DNA of 64,000 bases from positions 1 to 64,000 of the forward strand of contig NZ_WBIN01000009.1 of the NCBI RefSeq assembly GCF_009749385.1, read 5' to 3'. A program made the position numbers and the translations under genes. Every line of letters starts with the position of its first letter. Position 1 is the first letter of the stretch. The stretch is from Agromyces allii. GTDB taxonomy: Bacteria; Actinomycetota; Actinomycetes; Actinomycetales; Microbacteriaceae. Below are positions 37,569 to 46,363 of this stretch, piece after piece. The notes beneath the pieces are model-generated. The model worked only from the letters and a program-made list of their open reading frames with translations, had not been told where the DNA came from and ran no database searches.

Positions 37569-38533
37569 CGGATCTCCCTCTGCTTGCGGAGCACGTTCAC
37601 GTTGTAGATGACGATCGGCAGCACCATGACGAAGAGGATCAACGCCAGCGCAGAACCTCGCCCGACCTCGCTCGCCCGGAACGCCTGCGTGTACATCTCG
37701 TTCGCGACGACGCTCGTGTTGAAGTTTCCGGCGGTCATCGTTCGGACGATGTCGAAGACCTTGAGCGTGGCGATCGAGATCGTCGTGAACACGACGACCA
37801 GCGATCCTCGGATGCCGGGCACCGTCACGTTCATGAACCGCTGCCAGGCGTTGGTGCCGTCGAGCTGCGCGGCTTCGATCTGCTCGCTCGGGACGCCCTT
37901 GATGGCCGCGCTCAACAGCACCATCGCGAACCCGGTCTGGATCCAGATCATGATGACGATCAGCAGGATCGTGTTGATCGGGTCGGTCTGCAACCACTGC
38001 ACCGGGTCGCCGCCGAAGGCGACGACGATCGCGTTCAGCAGGCCGATCTGCTCGCGGTCGCCCGAGCGGTACTCGTAGACGAACCGCCAGATGACGCTCG
38101 CCCCGACGAACGAGATCGCGATCGGCATGAACAGGATCACCTTGTAGAACTTCTCGCCGCGCGACCGGTCGATGAACATCGCGTACGCCAGGCCGATCGC
38201 GGTCGAGATCACGGGCACGAGCGCGACCCACACGATCGTGTTGATCAGGGTGCGGATCGCCGCGGGCTGCGTGAACATCCAGACGAAGTTGTCGAACGTC
38301 CAGTCGCCGCCCTTGTCCTGGAAGGCGAGGATGCCCGTGCGGATGGCGGGGTAGACCAGGCCGACCGCGAGGAAGATCATCGCGGGGGCCAGGAACCCTG
38401 CCAGCTGCCAGTAGTCGCGCCCCTTCTTGGGCGCCTTGTCGATGAGGAAGATGAGGAGGCCGACGACCGCCGCGAACACGGCGAGCCCCATCACCACCTG
38501 CAGGATCTTGCCGAGCAGATCGGCCGTGGTCAT
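37565..38533 (-). CDS. carbohydrate ABC transporter permease (AglF-type)
   Basis: 322 aa from the ATG at 38533, with GGGAGG 5 nt upstream. Eight hydrophobic segments: two extra N-terminal helices (MTTADLLGKILQVVMG onward) as in AglF, then six. EQIEAAQLDGTNAWQRFMNVTVP is the EAA loop. Pairs with the AglG-like permease, whose start it overlaps by 4 bp. Confidence 0.9.
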   Translation of the reverse strand: MTTADLLGKILQVVMGLAVFAAVVGLLIFLIDKAPKKGRDYWQLAGFLAPAMIFLAVGLVYPAIRTGILAFQDKGGDWTFDNFVWMFTQPAAIRTLINTIVWVALVPVISTAIGLAYAMFIDRSRGEKFYKVILFMPIAISFVGASVIWRFVYEYRSGDREQIGLLNAIVVAFGGDPVQWLQTDPINTILLIVIMIWIQTGFAMVLLSAAIKGVPSEQIEAAQLDGTNAWQRFMNVTVPGIRGSLVVVFTTISIATLKVFDIVRTMTAGNFNTSVVANEMYTQAFRASEVGRGSALALILFVMVLPIVIYNVNVLRKQREIR

Positions 38534-38584
38534 CGTGCCTCCCAAATTCCTCGTTGAATTCAGCCGTGGATGATGCCGGGTTGC

Positions 38585-38617
38585 CGAGGGGTGGGGCTCC
38601 TGGAACCCCACCCCTCG
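38585..38617 (-). terminator. intercistronic hairpin between sugar-binding protein and permease genes
   Basis: CGAGGGGTGGGG pairs perfectly with CCCCACCCCTCG over a 9-nt loop, no T-tract. Same position in its operon as the 21020-21066 hairpin. Confidence 0.65.
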
Positions 38618-38663
38618 TCGTTACCGTGAGCTCCGGCTCAGGCCGGACGCGTCACGGCGCCGA

Positions 38664-40022
38664 TCAGCTGGTCGGCCAGCTGGCCTCGATCGTGTCGAGC
38701 ACCTGCTTGGTGTCCTCTCCGCCGACCCACGACACGATGCCCTTCCAGAAGGAGTCGGCGCCGACGGCACCGGGCATCAGGTCGGAACCGTCGAACCGGA
38801 ACGTGGTCTCGGGATCCTGGAGGATCTCGATGGACTGCACGAGCAGCTCGCTCGACGCGTTCTCGGGGTCGACGCCCTTGTTGGCGCTCACCACGCCGCC
38901 GAGGCTGACGCGGTTGTTCGCCCACGTGTCGCTCGACAGGTAGGCGCGCACGGCCTCGACCTCTTCGGCGTCGCGGAACGCGACCGGGAACTCGCCACCG
39001 CCCGTGACGGCCTGCGGGTCGTCGGCACTGACCGGCGGCAGCAGGAATCCGAACACGTCGCCGTCGGACGCGACCTTCACCGCGTCGCCGCCGTCGGGGT
39101 TCCAGAAGGTCTCGTAGAACGAGGCCTGGTGGTGCAGCGAGCACTCGCCGTCGACGATCGGCAGACCTGCGGTCTGGAACGCCTCGGTGACGAGCGTCGA
39201 CACGTCGCCGATGCCGCCGTTGACCATGTCGTCGCTCTTCAGGTACTCGCCGACCGAGTCGAACGCCGTGGCGATCTGCGGGTCGTTGAACGGGATCTCG
39301 TGCGTCACCCACTGGTCGTAGACGTCGGCGCCGGCCTGGCGGAGCACGAAGTCCTCGACCCAGTCGGTGCCCGGCCAGCCGGTCGCGTCGCCGGACTCGA
39401 GGCCGACGCACCAGGGCTTGTGGTCGCCCTCGGCCGCGATGGTCTCGGACAGCGTCTTCAGCTCGTCGAGGGTCTTCGGGATCTCGTAGCCCTTCTCCTC
39501 GAACTCGGCCGGCGAGTACCAGACGTACCCCTTGATGCTGGCCATGAGCGGTGCCGCGTAGAAGGTGTCGTCGTAGGTGCCGTACTTCTTCCAGTCCTCG
39601 GACCAGAACTCGTCGACGTTGTCTTCGACGGCCTGCGACGCCGGGATCAGCCAGCCGCCGTCTGCGAGACGGGCGAGCAGGCCGGGCTGCGGCACGATGC
39701 CGATGTCGGGCGCGTTGCCGCCCTCGGCGAGCACGGCGATCTGCGCCTCGAACTCGCTCGAGCCCTGGTAGTCGATCGCGATGCCGGTGCACTGCTCGAA
39801 GTCGGCCCACGACTCGTTGAGGCGGTCGGCCTCGAGGTCGAGGATCGTGCCGGCGATCGTGACCTCGGCGCCGTCGAACGAGCCGTACGACTCGTAGTCG
39901 GCGCAGTCGACGTCGGCGTTGTCTTCTTGTGCGATGTCGCCGGTGCAGGCCGTGAGTGTGAGGCCGAGTGCCGCGGCCGCCACGAGCGAGGCCGTCAAAC
40001 GGCGATGCCCTCTGAGTCTCAT
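38664..40022 (-). CDS. sugar-binding lipoprotein (AglE-type)
   Basis: 452 aa. Signal peptide LTASLVAAAALGLTLTAC with lipobox LTAC at residues 23-26. SBP_bac_1 fold: YQGSSEFEAQIAVLAEGGNAPDIGIVPQPG and GWLIPASQAVEDNVDEFW resemble alpha-glucoside-binding AglE. WVGGEDTKQVLDTIEASWP is the usual C-terminal block. First gene of the leftward operon, divergent from a LacI regulator. The sugar (trehalose, maltose or sucrose type) is inference. Confidence 0.92.
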   Translation of the reverse strand: MRLRGHRRLTASLVAAAALGLTLTACTGDIAQEDNADVDCADYESYGSFDGAEVTIAGTILDLEADRLNESWADFEQCTGIAIDYQGSSEFEAQIAVLAEGGNAPDIGIVPQPGLLARLADGGWLIPASQAVEDNVDEFWSEDWKKYGTYDDTFYAAPLMASIKGYVWYSPAEFEEKGYEIPKTLDELKTLSETIAAEGDHKPWCVGLESGDATGWPGTDWVEDFVLRQAGADVYDQWVTHEIPFNDPQIATAFDSVGEYLKSDDMVNGGIGDVSTLVTEAFQTAGLPIVDGECSLHHQASFYETFWNPDGGDAVKVASDGDVFGFLLPPVSADDPQAVTGGGEFPVAFRDAEEVEAVRAYLSSDTWANNRVSLGGVVSANKGVDPENASSELLVQSIEILQDPETTFRFDGSDLMPGAVGADSFWKGIVSWVGGEDTKQVLDTIEASWPTS

Positions 40023-40066
40023 GTCTTCTCCTCGTTGAGTAGCGAATGTGGTGCAGGGGCGGACCC

Positions 40067-40178
40067 GGAACCGGTTCCATCGGCAACGCTATGGGACGGC
40101 GGCAAGCCCGCACAAGCGTTTGCCGGTCACGATCGGGCGACGGATGCCTCATCCGACCGCAGGACCGAGACCGGTTCC
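40067..40178. promoter_or_regulatory. LacI-type operators of the alpha-glucoside-type operon
   Basis: GGAACCGGTTCC, a perfect 12-bp palindrome, at 40067-40078; a half-matching GAGACCGGTTCC at 40167-40178; and CAAGCGTTTGCC at 40113-40124, which resembles the classical GCAAACGYTTGC LacI-family site. All lie in the 214-bp divergent interval. I cannot say which the adjacent regulator uses. Confidence 0.55.
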
Positions 40179-40236
40179 ACTCGGCGGGCGGGGGCACTAC
40201 GATCGGCCTCGGAACACCCGACGGAGGGAGGCGCGG

Positions 40237-41301
40237 ATGCCCGCCATCGGCGATGTCGCCCGCCTCGCGGGGGTCTCCAAGGCCACGGCGTCACGTGCAC
40301 TGTCGGGCCGCGGCCACGTCGCCGCCGACACCCGGCGCAGGGTGCAGCTCGCGGCATCCGAGATCGGGTACATCGCGTCGCCCGACGCCGCGAGCCTCGT
40401 GACGGGGCGCACGAAGAACATCGGCGTGGTGATCCCGTTCGTGAACCGCTGGTTCTTCGGGGCCGTGCTCGACGGCATCGAGCGCACGCTGCTCGCCGCG
40501 GGCTACGACCTCACGCTGTACAACCTGCCGGTCTCGGGGCCGGAGCGCTCGCGCGTCTTCGAGTTCTTCCTGGCCAGGAAACGCGTCGACGCGGTCATCG
40601 TGATCGGCGTCGACCTGACGCCCGGCGAGATCGGCGGCCTCGAGCGCCGAGAGAAGCCGGTCGTGTGCATCGGCGGCAGCGGCGAGGTGACCGCGAGGCT
40701 CACGATCGACGACCACGGGGTCGGCGCGCTCGCGACCTCGCATCTGCTGCACCTCGGGCACACGCGCATCGCGCACCTCGCGGGCGTCGGCGCGACGAGC
40801 CAGCCGGCGAGCGTCGCGGGGCTGCGTGCGGCGGGCTTCCTCGAGACGACGGATGCCGCGGGCCTGCCGCTGCTGGCAGACGAGAGCTCGGCCGGGGGTC
40901 CCGGCGCGATCCTCGTCGAGGCCGACATGGGCATGCCGGCGGGATTCGCGGCCGGGCTGCAGCTGCTCGGGCATCCGGCGCACCGGCCCACCGCGGTGTT
41001 CGCGGCATCCGACGAGATGGCGTTCGGAGTGATCCGAGCGGCCGAGCGCCTGGGGCTCTCGATGCCGCGCGACCTCTCGGTGATCGGCGTCGACGGGCAC
41101 GAGCACGCCGAGCTCTTCGACCTCACGACCATCGAGCAGTCGCCCACCGAGCAGGGTCGGCTCGCGGTCGAGGTCGCCCTGCGCATGCTCGGCGGCGAGG
41201 GCGGCGGCGGAGGGGCCCCCGACCCGCTGCCCGACTCGGGTGCGCCGATGCCGACGCGGCTCGTGGTGCGCGGCAGCACCGCGCGGCCAGCCGTCGCCTG
41301 A
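40237..41301 (+). CDS. LacI-family transcriptional regulator
   Basis: 354 aa from the ATG at 40237 with GGAGGGAGG 5 nt upstream; the frame continues to 40048 but that part covers the operators. HTH IGDVARLAGVSKATASRALSG, hinge DTRRRVQLAASEIGYIASPDAASLVTGRTKNIG, sensor blocks FAASDEMAFGVIRAAERLG and DLSVIGVDGHEHAELFDLTTIEQ. Divergent from the AglE/F/G-type importer genes and likely their repressor. Ends with a Gly/Pro-rich tail. Confidence 0.93.
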   Translation: MPAIGDVARLAGVSKATASRALSGRGHVAADTRRRVQLAASEIGYIASPDAASLVTGRTKNIGVVIPFVNRWFFGAVLDGIERTLLAAGYDLTLYNLPVSGPERSRVFEFFLARKRVDAVIVIGVDLTPGEIGGLERREKPVVCIGGSGEVTARLTIDDHGVGALATSHLLHLGHTRIAHLAGVGATSQPASVAGLRAAGFLETTDAAGLPLLADESSAGGPGAILVEADMGMPAGFAAGLQLLGHPAHRPTAVFAASDEMAFGVIRAAERLGLSMPRDLSVIGVDGHEHAELFDLTTIEQSPTEQGRLAVEVALRMLGGEGGGGGAPDPLPDSGAPMPTRLVVRGSTARPAVA

Positions 41302-41332
41302 GACGACCGCCGCCGGATCGATCGGTGCGGAC

Positions 41333-42640
41333 CTACGCCGCGTCGCCGACCGCGATCGCCTCGGCCTCGACGAGCGCCGGCTCGGCCGGGCCGTCGACCC
41401 GGCGCAGGGCCCGACGTCCGAGCACGACGATGAGCGTCGCGATGAGCACCGACCCCGCGGCCGCGTAGTAGGGCGCTTCGGGCGAGATGAGGCGCGCGAG
41501 CTCGGCCGCGGCGGGCGGGGCGACCGCACCGCCGAGGAACCGCACCGCCGAGTAGGCGCTCGACGCGACCGAACGCTGCAGGTCGGTCGCCTCCATCACG
41601 CACTCGGTGAGCACGGTGTTCAGCACGCCGAGCACGAGCCCGCCGACGACGATCCAGACCACGAGCCACGCGGGCGACGAGATCGAGAGGCCCGCCGCGG
41701 CGAGCACGACCGCCAGCAGGGGCAGCGCGATCCACAGCACGCGAGTGCGCGGCATCCGTGCGGTCAGCAGGGGTGCGACGAAGACCGACGTGATCGCGAG
41801 CGCGACGCCCCACCCGAAGAAGGTGAAGCCCAGGCCGAGCGCGTCGAAGCCGAGCGGGAACGGCGAGTACGCGAGCAGCACGAAGAAGCCGATGTTGTAG
41901 AACAGGGCGGCACCGGCGAGCACCGCGAGGGCGGGCTGCCGCAGCGCGCGGATCGGCGCCGAGAGCCGGGTCGGCTCGGGCCTCGCCGCGTCGGGGTCGC
42001 GCTTGAGCAGCACGAGGATCGCGATGAACCCGATCGCCATGAGGGCTGCGGTGCCGAAGAACGGACCGCGCCAGCTGAGGTGGCCGAGCAGGCCGCCCAG
42101 CAGTGGGCCGATCGCGATGCCGAGGCCGAGCGCCGCCTCGTAGAGGATGATCGCCGAGCCCGTGCCGCCCGAGGCCGCGCCGACGATCGTCGCGAGCGCG
42201 GTCGAGATGAAGAGCGCGTTGCCGAGGCCCCAGCCCGCGCGGAAGCCGATGATCTCCTCGACGTTCTGCGAGAGCCCCGCCGCCGCCGCGAACACGACGA
42301 TGATGGCGAGCCCGATGAGCAGCGTCTTCTTCGCCCCGATGCGGCTCGAGATCCAGCTCGTGCCGAGCATGGCGAAGCCCGTGACGAGCAGGTAGCTCGT
42401 GAAGAGCATCTCGGTCTCGGTCGGGGTCGCCTGCAGGCTCTCGGCGATCGCGGGCAGGATCGGGTCGACGAGCCCGATGCCCATGAATGCGATGACGCTC
42501 GCGAAGGCGACGGCCCAGACGGCCTTCGGCTGCTTCAGGATCGAGGCGGATGCCGCGTGGCCGCCGCCGTGGCCCGAGCCGCCGCCGCGGGTGGCGGGTG
42601 CCGCGGGTGCCGCGGCGATGCTGCCGGTCTGCGCGCTCAT
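41333..42640 (-). CDS. MFS drug-efflux-type transporter
   Basis: 435 aa from the ATG at 42640, overlapping the MarR gene stop (ATGA). Twelve helices: AVAFASVIAFMGIGLVDPILPAI, motif A SSRIGAKKTLLIG, GFRAGWGLGNALFISTALATIVG, LGIAIGPLLGGLLGHLSWRGPF (motif C). DHA1-type antiporter; substrate unknown. Co-expressed with and likely repressed by the MarR protein encoded just upstream. Confidence 0.9.
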   Translation of the reverse strand: MSAQTGSIAAAPAAPATRGGGSGHGGGHAASASILKQPKAVWAVAFASVIAFMGIGLVDPILPAIAESLQATPTETEMLFTSYLLVTGFAMLGTSWISSRIGAKKTLLIGLAIIVVFAAAAGLSQNVEEIIGFRAGWGLGNALFISTALATIVGAASGGTGSAIILYEAALGLGIAIGPLLGGLLGHLSWRGPFFGTAALMAIGFIAILVLLKRDPDAARPEPTRLSAPIRALRQPALAVLAGAALFYNIGFFVLLAYSPFPLGFDALGLGFTFFGWGVALAITSVFVAPLLTARMPRTRVLWIALPLLAVVLAAAGLSISSPAWLVVWIVVGGLVLGVLNTVLTECVMEATDLQRSVASSAYSAVRFLGGAVAPPAAAELARLISPEAPYYAAAGSVLIATLIVVLGRRALRRVDGPAEPALVEAEAIAVGDAA

Positions 42641-43092
42641 GCCGACTTGCCCTCGCGGAGCGCCTCGCGCGCCCGCTCGAGTCGGCTGCGCACGATCTCG
42701 ACGGAGGCCGCGAGCGTCGCGATCTCGTCGTCGGAGAGGTCGTCGAAGGTGGGCTCGAGCGCGGCGGTGACCTCGTCGCGCCACGCGGCGAGGGCCGCGA
42801 GACCGCTCGGGTCGGCCGAGATGAGCCACGCCCTCGCATCGCCGGCGTCGGCGATGCGCCGGATCCATCCGCGCTCGTCGAGCGTGTGCACGAGCTTGGT
42901 CATGGTGGGCTGGCTCACCCGGCTGACGCGGGCGAGCTCGCCGAGTCGCATGGGGCCGAGATCGCGCAGCACGACGATGGTGCGCCAGATCGCGGGCGAT
43001 TCGGTGTTGCCGCTGACGGATGCCGCGAGTCGGGTGAGTCGGTTGTTCACCGAGATGAGGTCGCCGAGCACGGTGCGGAGTTCTGAGGTCAC
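42637..43092 (-). CDS. MarR-family regulator
   Basis: 151 aa from a GTG at 43092 (the ATG at 43113 lies inside the 19-bp operator). Winged helix: MRLGELARVSRVSQPTMTKLVHTLDERGWIRRIADAGDARAWLISADPSG holds recognition helix and wing. The N- and C-terminal helices that form the dimer are present. GGGAG lies directly before GTG. Forms an operon with the MFS gene. Confidence 0.9.
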   Translation of the reverse strand: MTSELRTVLGDLISVNNRLTRLAASVSGNTESPAIWRTIVVLRDLGPMRLGELARVSRVSQPTMTKLVHTLDERGWIRRIADAGDARAWLISADPSGLAALAAWRDEVTAALEPTFDDLSDDEIATLAASVEIVRSRLERAREALREGKSA

Positions 43093-43102
43093 GCTCCCAG
43101 TA

Positions 43103-43121
43103 TACATAGCCAAGCTATGTA
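43103..43121. promoter_or_regulatory. 19-bp palindromic MarR operator
   Basis: TACATAGCCAAGCTATGTA: 7-bp arms TACATAG/CTATGTA around CCAAG. AT-rich against a GC-rich background, ends 11 bp before the MarR GTG. TATACAT inside it could be a -10 element, so binding would block transcription. Confidence 0.7.
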
Positions 43122-43160
43122 ACTATCCCGCCGGACGCCATCGGCCGCCCGGATGCACGA

Positions 43161-43193
43161 ATGCCCCGTGACTCATGACGAGTCACGGGGCAT
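43161..43193 (-). terminator. rplJ-rplL operon terminator hairpin
   Basis: A perfect 14-bp stem (ATGCCCCGTGACTC and complement) with a 5-nt loop lies 63 bp after the rplL stop. No strong T-tract. Confidence 0.7.
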
Positions 43194-43255
43194 CCGTTCA
43201 GTTCAGGTGACGCTGGTCACCTCAAGCCGAGTGCGCCCGGATCGGGCGCGCCGGA

Positions 43256-43633
43256 TTACTTGAGGGTGACGGTGGCGCCAGCAGCCTCGAGGGCCTCCTT
43301 GGCCTTCTCGGCGGCTTCCTTGTTCGCGCCCTCGAGCACGGCCTTGGGAGCACCGTCGACGACGGCCTTGGCCTCGCCGAGACCGAGCGAGGTGAGCTCG
43401 CGGACGGTCTTGATGACCTGGATCTTCTTGTCGCCGGCAGCCTCGAGGATGACGTCGAAGGAGTCCTTCTCCTCAACCTCTTCAGCAGCAGCGCCAGCGC
43501 CGCCGGCAGCGGCGACGGGAGCGGCAGCGGTGACTTCGAACTTCTCCTCGAACGCCTTCACGAACTCGCTGAGCTCGACAAGCGTCAGGCCGGCAAACTG
43601 CTCGAGCAGCTCTTCGGTGGTGAGCTTCGCCAT
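43256..43633 (-). CDS. rplL: 50S ribosomal protein L7/L12
   Basis: 125 aa. The N-terminal dimerisation part is [29 protein letters not shown], the Ala/Gly-rich hinge is [16 protein letters not shown], and the C-terminal factor-binding domain is [36 protein letters not shown] and [10 protein letters not shown]. Forms the stalk on L10 and recruits elongation factors. AGGAGA precedes the ATG. 48 bp after rplJ. Confidence 0.98.
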   Translation of the reverse strand: MAKLTTEELLEQFAGLTLVELSEFVKAFEEKFEVTAAAPVAAAGGAGAAAEEVEEKDSFDVILEAAGDKKIQVIKTVRELTSLGLGEAKAVVDGAPKAVLEGANKEAAEKAKEALEAAGATVTLK

Positions 43634-43681
43634 GATGTATCTCCTAATAGATGGGGTTTGTAGAACGAGAACGTCGGGCGC

Positions 43682-44170
43682 TTACGCGGCCTCGGCGGTC
43701 TCCAGCTTTTCGCGAAGCGCGTCGATGGTGGCGGCAGCCTTGCCCATCGTCGCCTTCATCATTCCCGCTGCCTTCGCAAGCAGAACCTCGCGGCTCTCGA
43801 GCGAGGCGTACTTGTTGACCTCGTCGGCGTTGAGGGTCTTGCCCTCGAAGACGCCGCCCTTGATCACAAGATTCGGGTTTGCCTTGGCGAAGTCACGAAC
43901 GGCCTTGGCAGTGGCGACGAAGTCGCCGTGCACGAAGGCGACGGCGGACGGACCGGTGAGGTCGTCGTCCAGCGTCGTGATCCCCGCGTTGTTCGCGGCG
44001 ATCTTGGTCAGCGTGTTCTTCACCACGGCGTAGCTCGCGTCCTGACGGATGCTGTTGCGCAGCTGCTTGAGCTGTGCAACCGTCAGGCCGCGGTATTCGG
44101 TCAGCAGAACGGCAGCAGAGCTCTCGAACAGGTTCGTGAGTTCGGCAACCGAGGCTTCCTTGTTCGCCAT
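43682..44170 (-). CDS. rplJ: 50S ribosomal protein L10
   Basis: 162 aa from the ATG at 44170, with AAGGAG 5 nt upstream (the upstream ATG at 44191 is not used). Core block [22 protein letters not shown] and [14 protein letters not shown]-terminal helix [19 protein letters not shown] binds L7/L12 dimers. Expression is normally feedback-controlled by the L10 complex through the leader just upstream. Confidence 0.98.
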   Translation of the reverse strand: MANKEASVAELTNLFESSAAVLLTEYRGLTVAQLKQLRNSIRQDASYAVVKNTLTKIAANNAGITTLDDDLTGPSAVAFVHGDFVATAKAVRDFAKANPNLVIKGGVFEGKTLNADEVNKYASLESREVLLAKAAGMMKATMGKAAATIDALREKLETAEAA

Positions 44171-44249
44171 GGCCACTCCTTGAGTATTCAACGTGCATCA
44201 CGGTGGCGATGCACGGCTTCGGATCGCGACTGGGTGGCGAGGTGGTGCG

Positions 44250-44360
44250 AACAAACAAAAAGGCTCCGGCGCAGTTGCGCGGAGCCTGGCCCGATTCGCA
44301 TCGGAAAGTCTTCGTCACACCTGCGCGGGCCCTTGCTTTCGCAAGACTTCGGTCGGCTTC
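44250..44360 (-). ncRNA. L10 leader RNA
   Basis: The transcript upstream of rplJ contains ACCGAAGTCTTGCGAAAGC, then GCGCAGGTGTGACGAAGACT, in the order and spacing expected of the actinobacterial L10 leader to which the L10-L12 complex binds. Boundaries are approximate. Confidence 0.7.
44251..44286 (-). terminator. attenuator/terminator hairpin in the rplJ leader
   Basis: GGCTCC and GCGCA arms with complements form a stem, and the transcript continues into TTTTTGTTTGT: a true intrinsic terminator shape between the L10 leader and rplJ. Fits attenuation of the operon. Confidence 0.7.
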
Positions 44361-44539
44361 TCGGGGATGAACCCGGGCGGCACGACAACCAGCGGTCTTC
44401 GGCTTCGGACCACATTACCGGATGCCGCCGGCTCGGCCAAATCGGGCCGCAGGCGGCCGCCCGCGGCATCCGCCCATCGGATCGGCCCACGCGGGAATAG
44501 TTGACCGAAGTCCAAAGTTGACTCAATGCAACCATTTAT

Positions 44540-44556
44540 ATATAGTTGCTCTATAT
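44540..44556. promoter_or_regulatory. palindromic operator of the second MFS/MarR pair
   Basis: ATATAG-TTGCT-CTATAT, 6-bp arms, in a strikingly AT-rich patch 46 bp before the MFS start. TATATATAG and CTATAT could also contain the -10 box. The 44361-44539 stretch to its left holds the rplJ promoter region and two GGATGCCGC words. Confidence 0.55.
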
Positions 44557-44601
44557 CAACCTTGTGAATCGACAAGACGTGCAAGACGTAAGGAAACACA
44601 C

Positions 44602-46362
44602 GTGACTTCTGTGACAGACAAGCCCACGACCGGCAGCATGCCGGCCGCGTCGGCGCAACGCACCCCGCGCGAGGTGATCGTCGCGATCTCCGGCCTAGTC
44701 GTGGCGATGTTCGTCGCCGTCATCTCCGGCACGGTCGTCTCGACCTCGATGCCGCTCATCATCGCCGACCTCGGCGGCGACCAGACCGCCTACACCTGGG
44801 TCATCACCGCGAGCCTGCTCGCCATGGCCGTCTCGACCCCGATCTGGGGCAAGCTCGCCGACCTGGTGAACCGCAAGGTGCTGCTCATCTCGGCGATCAG
44901 CCTCTTCGTCGTCGGCACGGCGATCGCCGGCTTCGCCCAGGACACCACGACCCTCATCGCCGTCCGCGTGATCCAGGGCCTCGGCGCGGGTGGCCTCATG
45001 TCGCTCGTCATGATCCTCATCGCGGTCATCATCTCGCCGCGCGAGCGCGGCAAGTACATGGGCTTCGTCGGCGGCATCATGGCCGTCGCGACCATCGGCG
45101 GCCCGCTGCTCGGCGGCGTCGTGACCGACGCCTGGGGTTGGCGCGCCAACTTCTTCCTGCCGATCCCGCTCGCGATCATCGCGCTCATCGTCATCCAGCG
45201 CACGCTGCACCTTCCGCCCATGCCCAAGCGCGCCGTGAAGATCGACTACGTCGGCATCGCGCTGCTCACGGTCGGCGTCTCGCTGCTGCTCATCTGGGTC
45301 TCCCTCGGCGGGAGCGAGTTCGAGTGGGACTCGATGACGAGCTACGTCGTGATCGGCGTCTCGGCCGCGGCCATCATCGGCTTCGTGGTCACCGAGTTCT
45401 TCGTGCCGGAGCCCATCGTGCCGATGACGCTCTTCAAGAACCGCACCTTCACGCTCGCCGTCATCGCGTCCATCGCGATCGGCGTCTCGATGTTCGCGAC
45501 CAGCGTGTTCCTCGCGCAGTACTTCCAGCTCGCCCGTGGCGCGACCCCGACCGAGTCTGGCCTCATGACGATCCCCATGATCGTCGGCCAGATGGGCGCC
45601 TCGATCCTCGTCGGCGCACTCATCAGCAAGTTCGGCAAGTGGAAGCGCTTCATGGTGCTCGGCTCGCTGCTCGTCGTCGCCGGCGGCTACCTCATGACGA
45701 CGCTCGACTACGACACCGACTACCTCTGGGTCAGCGTCTACATGGTCGTGCTCGGCGCGGGCCTCGGCATGGTCATGCAGAACCTCACGCTCGTCGTGCA
45801 GAACGACACCCCGGCCTCGCAGCTGGGTGCCGCGAGCTCGAACGTGAACTTCTTCCGCACCATCGCGGGCACCATCGGCGTCACCGTCATGGGCTCGCTG
45901 CTGGCCACGCAGGTCACGACGCACATCACGTCGGGCCTGAAGAACTTCACGCCCACCTCGCCCGAGGAGATCGACGCGCTGAAGGGCCTCGCCGGCGGCG
46001 GCATCCCCCACGTCTCGCAGCTGCCCGAGGGCATCCGCGTGATCATCGAGAACGCCTACGGCAACGGCATCGCCGATGTCTTCTGGGTCACCGTGCCGCT
46101 CGCGCTGCTCAGCGTGATCGCGATCGCCTTCCTGCCGAACAAGGCCCTCTCGACGAAGACCTCGGCCGAGCAGCTGAAGGAGGAGTTCGAGCAGGTCGCG
46201 ATCGACCTGGCCGAAGCCGAGATCGGTGCACCCGTGACCTCGTCGATCCAGCTCGTCGAGACGGATGCCGCGGCGGACGCCCCCTCGAAGGCGACCGCCG
46301 GCACGGGCAACCGCCCGTCGGCGGCCGGCTCCGACACGGCCGACACCACGACCGCCCGATAA
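44602..46362 (+). CDS. MFS transporter, DHA2 (14-helix) drug exporter type
   Basis: 586 aa from the GTG at 44602 with AAGGA 7 nt upstream; the frame back to 44422 covers promoter sequence. AISGLVVAMFVAVISGTVVSTSMPLIIADLGGDQTAYTWVITASLLAMAVSTPIWGKLADLVNRK contains motif D and motif A in standard order; GLGAGGLMSLVMILIAVIISPRERGKYMG is typical of QacA/EmrB-type exporters. A C-terminal cytoplasmic tail of about 70 residues is acidic and low-complexity. Followed after 1 nt by a MarR gene, probably its regulator. Confidence 0.92.
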   Translation: MTSVTDKPTTGSMPAASAQRTPREVIVAISGLVVAMFVAVISGTVVSTSMPLIIADLGGDQTAYTWVITASLLAMAVSTPIWGKLADLVNRKVLLISAISLFVVGTAIAGFAQDTTTLIAVRVIQGLGAGGLMSLVMILIAVIISPRERGKYMGFVGGIMAVATIGGPLLGGVVTDAWGWRANFFLPIPLAIIALIVIQRTLHLPPMPKRAVKIDYVGIALLTVGVSLLLIWVSLGGSEFEWDSMTSYVVIGVSAAAIIGFVVTEFFVPEPIVPMTLFKNRTFTLAVIASIAIGVSMFATSVFLAQYFQLARGATPTESGLMTIPMIVGQMGASILVGALISKFGKWKRFMVLGSLLVVAGGYLMTTLDYDTDYLWVSVYMVVLGAGLGMVMQNLTLVVQNDTPASQLGAASSNVNFFRTIAGTIGVTVMGSLLATQVTTHITSGLKNFTPTSPEEIDALKGLAGGGIPHVSQLPEGIRVIIENAYGNGIADVFWVTVPLALLSVIAIAFLPNKALSTKTSAEQLKEEFEQVAIDLAEAEIGAPVTSSIQLVETDAAADAPSKATAGTGNRPSAAGSDTADTTTAR

Positions 46363-46363
46363 C

